Shown: one piece after another, positions 7,557 through 14,273 of the stretch
Position numbering within the stretch: the stretch's first letter is position 1
Layout of the letters: the number at the start of each line of letters is the position of its first letter
Source of the DNA: Mesorhizobium amorphae
GTDB taxonomy: Bacteria > Pseudomonadota > Alphaproteobacteria > Rhizobiales > Rhizobiaceae
NCBI GenBank assembly: GCA_003240775.1
Contig: QFNI01000061.1
Coordinates: 1-20,504 of the forward strand
DNA: 20,504 nucleotides
Reading direction: 5' to 3'
Position numbers and translations under genes: made by a program
Notes under the pieces: model-generated
Told to the model about the DNA's origin: nothing
Database searches by the model: none
Seen by the model: the letters and a program-made list of their open reading frames with translations, nothing else

Positions 7557-9284
7557 ATGCTGTCCTTCAGGAACATGACGTGGCGCCGGGCGCCGTTCGA
7601 CGAGGCCGAGGCGCGCGCCATGGCGGAGGAGCGCAAGCTCCCCGCGGTGACGGCTCGGGTGATGGCGTCGCGGGGCGTGACGGCGCGCGGCGCCGGGGCC
7701 TACCTTTCCCCGATGATGCGGGATTCCATGCCGGACCCGTTCTCGATGATCGACATGCGGAAGGCGTGCGAGATGATCGCTGACGCGATCGGCGACCGGG
7801 CCCGGGTCGGTGTCTGGACCGACTACGACGTTGACGGCGCCTGCTCGGCGGCGATCATGATCCGGTTCCTGCGCGGCGCCGGACTGACCGACGTCACCCT
7901 GCGCGTTCCGGACCGGGTCGCCGAGGGCTACGGGCCGAACGGCCCGGGCCTGGTCGCGTTCGGCGCCGACCGCGACCTGGTGATCTCGCTGGACGCGGGG
8001 ACGTCCGCCGTGGACGCGCTCGCGCAGGCGCGCGAGGCCGGGGTGCGGGTGCTGGTCATCGACCACCACGCGGCCGGCAGGGAGCTTCCGGTCTGCGAGG
8101 CGCTGGTCAACCCGAACCGTCCGGACGACGATTCTGGCCTTGGTCACATGTGCGCCGCGGGGCTGACCCTGCTGGCCTGCGCCGGGACGGCCCGGGTCAT
8201 GTCGGAGCGCGGCAAGGTCACGGCCCCCGACCTGATGACGTTCTGCGGGATCGCCGCCCTGGCCACCGTCTGCGACGTGGTCCCGTTGCGTGACGTGAAC
8301 CGGGCGATCGTCTCGACGGGCCTGAGGGCCATGTCGCGCGCGCCGATCCCCGGCGTCCGCGCGCTCCTGGAGGCGGCCGGGGCCGGCCCCGGGATCGACG
8401 CGAAGACCTGCGGATTCGTCCTCGGGCCGAGGATCAACGCGGGCGGCCGCATCGCCGATTCGCGCCTCGGCTCCCTCCTCCTGCTGACCGACGACGCGGA
8501 TGAGGCGAAGCGGCTCGCGGCCGAGCTGCACGAGATCAACGACCGTCGCAAGGCGATGGACGGGGCGGCGCGGGAAAGCGCGATGAGCGCCTTCCCCGGA
8601 CGCGCGCCGGGGGAGCGCCGGCTGGCTTTCGCGGAGGTCGACGCCCATGAGGGGATCGTCGGGATCGTCGCCGCCCGCGTGAAGGACGCGCTGCTGTCCC
8701 CCGCGATCGTCGTCGCGCCGGCGCATGGCGGCCTGCTCAAGGGTTCCGCGCGTTCGGTGGACGGGTTCGACATCGGCGCGGCGCTGATCGACGCGACGGC
8801 GGCCGGGCTTCTGGTGAAGGGCGGCGGTCACGCGATGGCCGGCGGCCTGACGATCAGCCCGGACAAGCGCGCCGCCTTCGAGGCGTTCATGAACGAGCGG
8901 ATCGCCGCCTCGGATTACGGCCGGGACGGCGTGTCATCGCTGGTTGACGCCGAGGTCCGGATCGCCGAGGCGACCGCCGACATGGTCGCGTCCTTCGGCG
9001 CGATGGAGCCTCTGGGCCGCGGCAACGAGCGCCCCGCGATCATGGTGCCCGGCGTCATCGAGAAGGTCGACATCCTGAAGGGGAAGCACGTCCGCGTCAC
9101 GCTGCTCGACGGCGGCCGCCGGATGAGCGGGCTGATCTGGAACGCAGCCGGCACGCCCCTGGCCGAGGGGCTTCTGGGCGCGCAGGGCCGGAGGGCGGAG
9201 CTGCTCGGCAACCTGGAGGTCAACGAATACAACGGCCAGACCCGGGTGCAGATGATGATCGAGGACGCGAGGCTTTCGGGTTGA
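7557..9284 (+). CDS. recJ: RecJ-like single-stranded-DNA 5'-3' exonuclease
   Basis: All landmarks of the DHH/RecJ phosphoesterase family are present in order: DYDVDG (D89, D91, D93), LDAGTS (D146), DHH (169-171), TVCDVV (D240), then the DHHA1 motif GGGH ending at H425, and a C-terminal OB-like domain. These residues bind the two metal ions used to degrade single-stranded DNA 5' to 3'. The start ATG 7557 has GAGG 6 nt upstream; the 575-residue length equals chromosomal RecJ. RecJ normally serves recombination and repair from the chromosome, so a copy among conjugation genes is unusual. It leads a tightly packed operon, sharing TTGA with the next start. The family call is secure; a role in processing transferred strands is inference. 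Confidence 0.9.
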   Translation: MLSFRNMTWRRAPFDEAEARAMAEERKLPAVTARVMASRGVTARGAGAYLSPMMRDSMPDPFSMIDMRKACEMIADAIGDRARVGVWTDYDVDGACSAAIMIRFLRGAGLTDVTLRVPDRVAEGYGPNGPGLVAFGADRDLVISLDAGTSAVDALAQAREAGVRVLVIDHHAAGRELPVCEALVNPNRPDDDSGLGHMCAAGLTLLACAGTARVMSERGKVTAPDLMTFCGIAALATVCDVVPLRDVNRAIVSTGLRAMSRAPIPGVRALLEAAGAGPGIDAKTCGFVLGPRINAGGRIADSRLGSLLLLTDDADEAKRLAAELHEINDRRKAMDGAARESAMSAFPGRAPGERRLAFAEVDAHEGIVGIVAARVKDALLSPAIVVAPAHGGLLKGSARSVDGFDIGAALIDATAAGLLVKGGGHAMAGGLTISPDKRAAFEAFMNERIAASDYGRDGVSSLVDAEVRIAEATADMVASFGAMEPLGRGNERPAIMVPGVIEKVDILKGKHVRVTLLDGGRRMSGLIWNAAGTPLAEGLLGAQGRRAELLGNLEVNEYNGQTRVQMMIEDARLSG

Positions 9285-9625
9285 GCCGGACCGCGCTGGA
9301 CCTGGCCATGGACCTGGCCCGCGGCCCCGGATCGGAGGTCGCGATCCGCGCCCGCGGCCGGCCGTCCGGCCGCGGCATGACCGCGATGGTCCGCTCCGCC
9401 CTGGCGGAGGCGCTCGCCGAGGCGTGCGGGGAGGGGCTGGAAAGCGCCTGGCTCTCCGTGACCGGGTCCCCCCGCGACGCGTCCCGTCGCGACCTGACCT
9501 TCGTCGAGGTGGAGGCGATCCTGCGGATGTGCGGCGGCGACCTTGTTGACCTCAGCCGTTCATTGTCTCATAAGATCGACCTGAAAATGTCTGCCTTGCC
9601 CGAAATTTCGGAGGACCTCCCATGA
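9281..9625 (+). CDS. Small hypothetical protein, 114 aa
   Basis: Starts with TTG 9281, overlapping the recJ stop as TTGA, and ends at TGA 9623-9625, overlapping the next ATG. The protein is soluble and mainly helical. It opens with an amphipathic helix (LDLAMDLARG), has a basic RARGRPSGRG patch at about 23-32 that could contact nucleic acid, and ends in an acidic stretch. No family is recognised. Its fixed position between RecJ and the DsbC-like gene, with 4-nt overlaps on both sides, supports real translation. Whether it helps RecJ or the envelope proteins downstream cannot be told. Confidence 0.65.
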   Translation: MSRTALDLAMDLARGPGSEVAIRARGRPSGRGMTAMVRSALAEALAEACGEGLESAWLSVTGSPRDASRRDLTFVEVEAILRMCGGDLVDLSRSLSHKIDLKMSALPEISEDLP

Positions 9626-10956
9626 AGAAGATCATCCCGGCCCTGATGATGTCTGCCGCGCTCCCGGCGATGGCTGTGGCGGACGCCGCCCCTCCGGCCC
9701 TGCTCGCGGGCGAGCCGGTCAGCTGGATGGGCCGGAACGGCGACGCCGACATCTGGTTCGTGCCCGGCACCGATTTCGTGGTGGCCGAGATGCCCGGCGG
9801 CGGCGTGATCGCCGGCTACCTCTACGCGCCGAACGGGGCGGAGATCAGCTCCGTCATGACGGGCCGCGAGGATCAGCTCCCGCTCCCGGAGCTTATCGGG
9901 ATGGCGCGCGCCGCCGTGGCGCAGAACGCGGAGACCGGCGCGTCGCCGGAGATCGTCGCGCCTGAACCGGCCTCGCCGGACGCGGAAGCCCCCGACGCGG
10001 GGACCGGCCCCGAGGCGGATTTCGAGCCGGCCGGGGCGGCGGACCCGGAAGCGGCGCTTCGCGACGAGCTGCTGCGAGAGTTCCAGGAGCGGATCGCGGG
10101 CGCCTCGACCCAGGAGGAGTATCAGCGGATCCTGGGCGAGTGGCGCGCCGAGGCGAAAACTCGCATCGATCAGGCGCGGGCCCGGAACGTGGCGGACGGC
10201 CTCGCCTCCGGCGACGTCTCCGGGCCCGGCCCGGCCGACGGCGCGACCGGCGCCGCCGCCCCCTCAGCCGCCGCCCCCGCGCCGGAGGCGGGCGGGAACG
10301 CGGCGGCGATCGACGCGCTGATCGAGGGCGCGTCCCGGACCCTGATCGGTTCGGAGACCGCCCCCCGGATCATGGCGGTGCTCGATCCGGCCTGCCCGTA
10401 TTGCGCGACGGCCATGACGGCGCTCGCGCCGCGCATCGAGCGCGGCGAGATCGCGATCGACGCCGTGATCGTGCCGGTCATCTCGGAGCGGTCGCGCGGC
10501 CTGGTCGCCGGCATCCTTTCCGCCGAGAATCCCGGAGAGGCGATGCTTTCCCACGAGAAGGCGATGCGCGGCGCGGGCGGGGCGATGATCGAGGCGGCCT
10601 CCTGGGAGGGTCTGCCCCGCGAGACGCGTGAGGCCGTGGAGCGGGACGTCGGGCTCCTGCGCGCGGCCGGCGTCCCGGGCGTGCCGTTCTTCATCTTCGA
10701 CGGTCCGGAAGGTCCGGTTACCCGTTCCGGATCGCTGAGCGACGCGGACGTGGACGCGGCGATCGCCTGGTTCGAGTCGGACTCGGGCCAGGCCGCTCCG
10801 GAGCCGGCTCAGACCGCTGATTCCGCGGCCGCTCCGGCGCCGGAAACGGCGCCCGCTCCCGAGGAGCTGCCTCGTGCCGGGACGCCGGACAACTCGCCGG
10901 CCCCGACCGAAGCGGACGCGGCGGAAACGATCCCCGCCCCGGAGGCGTCGGAATGA
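9622..10956 (+). CDS. DsbC/TrbB-like periplasmic thiol-disulfide isomerase with Ala/Pro-rich arms
   Basis: The 444-residue protein has a signal peptide (MKKIIPALMMSAALPAMAVA), an N-terminal strand-rich segment of DsbC/DsbG type (about 30-85), an acidic, Ala/Pro-rich linker containing a charged helix (about 145-195), and a thioredoxin-fold domain with the active site CPYC at 258-261 and the cis-proline motif GVP (Pro355). A C-terminal tail of repeated Ala-Pro-Glu follows. R64-type systems encode TrbB, a DsbC-like protein just before the TrbC coupling protein, which helps fold disulfide-bonded transfer proteins; this is probably its counterpart although it lies elsewhere. GGAGG precedes ATG 9622. 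The long disordered arms are not typical of DsbC and may anchor or space the domain in the envelope. Confidence 0.8.
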   Translation: MKKIIPALMMSAALPAMAVADAAPPALLAGEPVSWMGRNGDADIWFVPGTDFVVAEMPGGGVIAGYLYAPNGAEISSVMTGREDQLPLPELIGMARAAVAQNAETGASPEIVAPEPASPDAEAPDAGTGPEADFEPAGAADPEAALRDELLREFQERIAGASTQEEYQRILGEWRAEAKTRIDQARARNVADGLASGDVSGPGPADGATGAAAPSAAAPAPEAGGNAAAIDALIEGASRTLIGSETAPRIMAVLDPACPYCATAMTALAPRIERGEIAIDAVIVPVISERSRGLVAGILSAENPGEAMLSHEKAMRGAGGAMIEAASWEGLPRETREAVERDVGLLRAAGVPGVPFFIFDGPEGPVTRSGSLSDADVDAAIAWFESDSGQAAPEPAQTADSAAAPAPETAPAPEELPRAGTPDNSPAPTEADAAETIPAPEASE

Positions 10957-11621
10957 GCGCCTTCGGACAGGCGGTCCTCGCCCATGACGCGTGGCGCGGG
11001 GTCCGGAACCCCAAGACGCAGGAGGTTCTTCGCACCGGGGACATGCGTGCCGGCCGGCTGGCCCGGATCATGACGCGTCGGCATTTCGTCCACGTGATGC
11101 CGATGGCGATGATGGTCGAGCTCCCTCCGGGGACCGACCTCCCGTCCGACGTCCTGCTTTTCGGGTTCTCGCCGTCCATGTCGGGGGCGCACGACTTCTC
11201 CTTCCGGTTCGAGACGCGGACGATCCGGGAGGTCGGCCTGCGGCCGCAGGACGGACCGTCGCGCATGCTGGACATCTGCGCCCGCCGGCTCGAGGATCCG
11301 GAATCCGGCTCCGTGCTGGCGGTGGTGCTGCGCGGATCCGCCCCGGCTTCCCGGCAGGGCTGGCGTATGATGCGGGGTTGCGGTTTCGCGATGGAGAGCG
11401 ACCGGCGCGCCCTCTACCCGGAGGTTTTCTATGAGTTCGTGCTTGACCCGACGGGCGGACGGCTCTGCTTCGTCCCGGCGGTCGACAGGCGGCGTTACGC
11501 CGCGTTCGTTCCCGATGAGGAGACGACGCGCGACCAGGTCCAGGAGGTGACCCGGATGGTGAACGCGCCCGCGTGGGGCTACGGCGAGAAGCCGCAGCCG
11601 CTGATCGGGCCGGCCCGATGA
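10953..11621 (+). CDS. Hypothetical protein, 222 aa
   Basis: Start ATG 10953 overlaps the stop of the DsbC-like gene (ATGA), and its stop overlaps the next ATG. The product has no signal peptide and no clear membrane helix; it is rich in Arg, Met, Phe and Pro and carries a probable beta-rich core (for example SGAHDFSFRFETRTI and GSVLAVVLRG), which suggests a compact cytoplasmic or membrane-surface protein. I recognise no family and see no catalytic motif. Operon position between two exported proteins suggests an accessory role in transfer, but nothing in the sequence proves this. Confidence 0.7.
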   Translation: MSAFGQAVLAHDAWRGVRNPKTQEVLRTGDMRAGRLARIMTRRHFVHVMPMAMMVELPPGTDLPSDVLLFGFSPSMSGAHDFSFRFETRTIREVGLRPQDGPSRMLDICARRLEDPESGSVLAVVLRGSAPASRQGWRMMRGCGFAMESDRRALYPEVFYEFVLDPTGGRLCFVPAVDRRRYAAFVPDEETTRDQVQEVTRMVNAPAWGYGEKPQPLIGPAR

Positions 11622-12997
11622 TCGCGGCGCTGCTGGCCGCGCAGCTGGCCGCGGCGGCGGTTCCGGACGCGGCCGCGTCCGGAACCGCGTGCGCCGCGCA
11701 TCTCCCGTTCGGGACGTCCGCGTCGGAGGTCCCCGGGCAACGCGGCGAGGCGTCGTCCGTGCGGGTGGACGGGCCGGGATACACCGCCATCGCCGCGGAG
11801 CTGACCTGCGGGAACGGAGGCTTCCGCGCGCGCGACGTGACGATCTCCCTGAACGTCCAGGGGGTCGACCTGTCCCGGGGCGGACTGGCGTTCCGGGCCG
11901 ACGAGGTCTCCGGCCTGTTCGGGCCCGCCGGATGCTCCCCGTGGTCGGTGAGCGGCAAGCTATCGATGCGGGGCGCGCGCGCGTTCCTCTGGACCGACGA
12001 GCCGCCGGGCCTGCAATCTTCCGTCGAGACCGTGATCGACCGCCGGGGCGCGGTCACCCGGCGAAGCACGCGGAGCCGGATCTCCTTCAGGTCCCTTGAG
12101 GTCGAGACCGCCCCCTCGCCCGACTGCGCCCTGTCGGCCAGCTTCTCCGCCCCGGAAGGCGGCTCCTTCGTCACGCCCGGGCACGAGATCTTCGCGCGGT
12201 CCCTGGCCGGGAGGGTCTCGGTCCCGATCGGGGCCGACGTGGCCGCGACGGCGGGCGGTTCGATCGGGGTCCAGGCGGAGGGCGCGTCATGGGCGCTGAG
12301 CGGCGGAGGCGGCGCCGTCATCTCCGCCGCGAAGGCGGAGATCGCCGTGAGGTCGGCCCCCGGATCCCTGCTCGGGCTGGCCCACCTTGTGCGCAATCAC
12401 GGCGTCCGCGTCGCCGCGCCCTCCGCATACGAGGGGAGCGAGAACGACATCCGGCTCGGCGAGACGCTTGACGCCAGGCTCCCGGTCGACATCAACAACG
12501 TCATCGCCCTGTCCGACGCCGAATACGAAGCGACCTTCACGGGGGCGTCCCTGCCGATGCAGCGGGTCATCCCTCATCCCGGACTGGCCGGCGTGACCGC
12601 CACCGGCACGCTCACCGCGAAGGGGGTCGTGGGGCCGGAGACGCGGATCAGCCTCGGCTTCTCGGGGCCCGGCGCCGGCGAGGGCGGCGCGGAGATCCTG
12701 CGCCGCACCGTCGTCGTCGGGCGCGACGAGATCCTCGCCGCCACCGCGCAGGGGCGCGCCCCGGACATCCCGGCGCGCACCGAATCGGTCACCTTCACCT
12801 GGGAGGATGACGGGCTGGTCCCGGCGGCCGACCTGGCCATCCGCGCGGGCGCCGAGGCGACCCTTCGGGCCGCGGGGCTGACGACCCTCGCCGACCTCGC
12901 CGCCGACGCCCGCCGCGGCGCGGGCGGGAGCAGGACGGCCACGGGCGAGGAGGCGGAGCGGATCGTGCGGGGCGCCTTCTCCCGGATCGGCCGATAA
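11618..12997 (+). CDS. Exported hypothetical protein, 459 aa, beta-rich
   Basis: I chose ATG 11618 because it overlaps the previous stop (ATGA) and immediately starts a signal peptide (MIAALLAAQLAAAAVPDAAASG); a start at 11573 would bury it inside the previous gene. The mature protein alternates short polar and hydrophobic strands, with many Gly, Ser and Thr, in a pattern of long beta-structure resembling AsmA-like or outer-membrane-associated proteins (for example ISLNVQGVDLSRGG, GSIGVQAEG). Cysteines near the N-terminal third (TACAAH, LTCGNG, AGCSPW, SPDCAL) could form two disulfides, which fits co-expression with the DsbC-like isomerase. It ends the five-gene operon. Family unknown; location in the periplasm or outer membrane is inferred. 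Confidence 0.7.
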   Translation: MIAALLAAQLAAAAVPDAAASGTACAAHLPFGTSASEVPGQRGEASSVRVDGPGYTAIAAELTCGNGGFRARDVTISLNVQGVDLSRGGLAFRADEVSGLFGPAGCSPWSVSGKLSMRGARAFLWTDEPPGLQSSVETVIDRRGAVTRRSTRSRISFRSLEVETAPSPDCALSASFSAPEGGSFVTPGHEIFARSLAGRVSVPIGADVAATAGGSIGVQAEGASWALSGGGGAVISAAKAEIAVRSAPGSLLGLAHLVRNHGVRVAAPSAYEGSENDIRLGETLDARLPVDINNVIALSDAEYEATFTGASLPMQRVIPHPGLAGVTATGTLTAKGVVGPETRISLGFSGPGAGEGGAEILRRTVVVGRDEILAATAQGRAPDIPARTESVTFTWEDDGLVPAADLAIRAGAEATLRAAGLTTLADLAADARRGAGGSRTATGEEAERIVRGAFSRIGR

Positions 12998-13072
12998 ACG
13001 ATACCGCCCCTCGCGAATCGGTGTTCCCTCTTTCCGTAAGGGACGCCATTATGCCGAGGCGAGGAGCGGTTC

Positions 13073-13675
13073 ATGAGCGCGCAGATACCCGAATATGTCG
13101 CAAACGCCCACAAGCTGGTGGAGAGCGTGACGGCGTTTCACGCCTTGCCCGACGAGGCGATGGCGTCCGAGCTGCTGCGCCTCTGCCGGCGGGCGACCAG
13201 CGAGGTGGTCCGCGCCGGCGTCAGCCTCGATTCCGTGTCCCGGGGCGTGATCGGGCCGGAGGATCACCTGATCCGTCTCACCGTCCATCTCGGCCCGGAG
13301 ATCGCCCGACGGCTCAGCCCCGCGACCATGACCCCGGTCCTGCACGAGATCGAGACGACGGGGCACTCCCTGCGCACCCTCACCCTGGCGGAGCTCCGGG
13401 CCCTGCTCGCGAGCCTGCTGCGCGAGGCGGGGATGCGGGCCACGTCGCAACGGATGCCGGCCCTCGAGGCGCTGACCAACCCGCCCGCCAACGGCAACCC
13501 GCTGCTGATCGGGATCGACGCGATCGCGTGGCCGGACGTGCTCGGCAACGACCCGGACGACCATTTCGGCCGCGTGATCCGCAAGGCCTGCGTCGCGCGC
13601 GGCCACGAGGAGATGTCCAGCTGGTCCCCGTCGATGATGACCCGCGGCGCGCCGCGCAACGCGGCGGAGCCCTGA
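13073..13675 (+). CDS. Hypothetical soluble protein, 200 aa
   Basis: ATG 13073 has GAGGAG about 7 nt upstream and the gene ends at 13675 just before a strong terminator. The 200-residue product is mostly helical in its first two thirds (Leu/Ala/Glu/Arg-rich helices such as TLAELRALLASLLREAG), with no signal peptide or membrane helix. A later segment (NGNPLLIGIDAIAWPDVLG) looks like a strand and loop of an alpha/beta domain. No family is recognised. The gap of 75 bp from the operon before it holds a possible but weak promoter, so it may be transcribed separately or by read-through. Confidence 0.7.
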   Translation: MSAQIPEYVANAHKLVESVTAFHALPDEAMASELLRLCRRATSEVVRAGVSLDSVSRGVIGPEDHLIRLTVHLGPEIARRLSPATMTPVLHEIETTGHSLRTLTLAELRALLASLLREAGMRATSQRMPALEALTNPPANGNPLLIGIDAIAWPDVLGNDPDDHFGRVIRKACVARGHEEMSSWSPSMMTRGAPRNAAEP

Positions 13676-13681
13676 GACGCG

Positions 13682-13712
13682 AAAAGGCCGCCCCTCAGGG
13701 CGGCCCTTTTTT
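13682..13712 (+). terminator. Strong Rho-independent terminator
   Basis: A perfect 8-bp GC stem (GGCCGCCC 13686-13693, GGGCGGCC 13698-13705) with a CTCA loop is preceded by AAAA and followed by C and six T. It ends the 13073-13675 transcript and, because of the upstream A-run, may also act on the leftward transcript from 14169. Confidence 0.9.
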
Positions 13713-13731
13713 CAGACGCTGCGCGGCCCGG

Positions 13732-14169
13732 TCAGAGGACGCGGAAGGACAAGCCCAGGGCCCCGCCGATGAGCGACGGCCACAGATAGCTGACAACCCC
13801 GTAAAGGAACGTATGCTCGAACGGAACAGCCGGCACCAGGAGCCACAGGAACACGCCCATGATGACGCCGCCGACCGCGATCCCGAAGGGGACGCAGATG
13901 TTGATCATCCCGGTGAAGTAGCCGATCTTTGCGAACGTGTCCGGCTCGTCCCGGAGCAGGGCCAGATACATGAGCGCGACCGGGGCCACGGACAGGACCA
14001 GGAACGACAGCACGCTGTGATCAGCCCCGTTCATCAGGTGGTCGAACACGAAGACGTATGAGACCAGCATCGCGACGATGCAGGCCACCCCCGCCAGCCG
14101 GGCGAGGACGTCGGTTATGCCGTCCCGTATTCGCGCGGGGGCGGCTTCGGAGTGCGTAGCGTAGGCCAT
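13732..14169 (-). CDS. Four-helix membrane protein; candidate entry-exclusion protein (position-based)
   Basis: A 145-residue protein with a short soluble N-terminus (MAYATHSEAAPARIRDG) and four likely membrane helices, at about residues 22-45, 54-72, 88-110 and 118-142. Start ATG 14169 follows AGAGGTGAG. No family is recognised. It is read in the same direction as, and directly after, the DotA/TraY gene but has its own near-consensus promoter and is fenced by a hairpin on one side and a terminator on the other, so it is probably expressed independently and constantly. In R64 the exclusion gene excA lies next to traY, and TraY is its target; by position and membrane nature this could be an equivalent. 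That function is inference only. Confidence 0.75.
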   Translation of the reverse strand: MAYATHSEAAPARIRDGITDVLARLAGVACIVAMLVSYVFVFDHLMNGADHSVLSFLVLSVAPVALMYLALLRDEPDTFAKIGYFTGMINICVPFGIAVGGVIMGVFLWLLVPAVPFEHTFLYGVVSYLWPSLIGGALGLSFRVL

Positions 14170-14201
14170 GTTCTCACCTCTTCACGTGCCGGATTTTCTT
14201 T

Positions 14202-14230
14202 AATATAGAACGAGAATCGGCAAAAGTCAA
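14202..14230 (-). promoter_or_regulatory. Near-consensus housekeeping promoter of the four-helix membrane protein
   Basis: Leftward TTGACT (14230-14225), 17 bp, TATATT (14207-14202). Written in the rhizobial form it is an exact CTTGAC-N17-CTATAT. It sits about 32 bp before the start codon at 14169 in an A/T-rich patch, and is the best promoter in the window. Confidence 0.8.
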
Positions 14231-14239
14231 GCGAGGCGT

Positions 14240-14267
14240 TTCCCGGCCCCCCGGGGGGGGCCGGGAA
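14240..14267. terminator. GC-rich hairpin after dotA
   Basis: A perfect 13-bp inverted repeat (left arm 14240-14252, right arm 14255-14267; TTCCCGGCC.../...GGCCGGGAA) around a run of six C and eight G. It lies 6 nt past the dotA stop and just upstream of the next promoter, so it probably insulates the two units. No T-run follows on the leftward strand. Confidence 0.65.
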
Positions 14268-14273
14268 TTGTCA

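Noticed and set aside
7455..8831. Long N-terminal extension of the DUF882 frame on the minus strand
   Set aside because: It is antisense to recJ; the signal peptide and ribosome-binding site place the real start at 7415 (or 7454).
13024..13052. Possible promoter TTCCCT-17-CATTAT before the gene at 13073
   Set aside because: Only 3 of 6 and 4 of 6 matches; not distinguishable from chance, so mentioned but not annotated.
14247..14260. C6/G8 run as a phase-variation tract
   Set aside because: It lies between genes within a perfect hairpin, upstream of the -35 box at 14225-14230, and is better explained as a terminator stem; length variation cannot be judged from one sequence.
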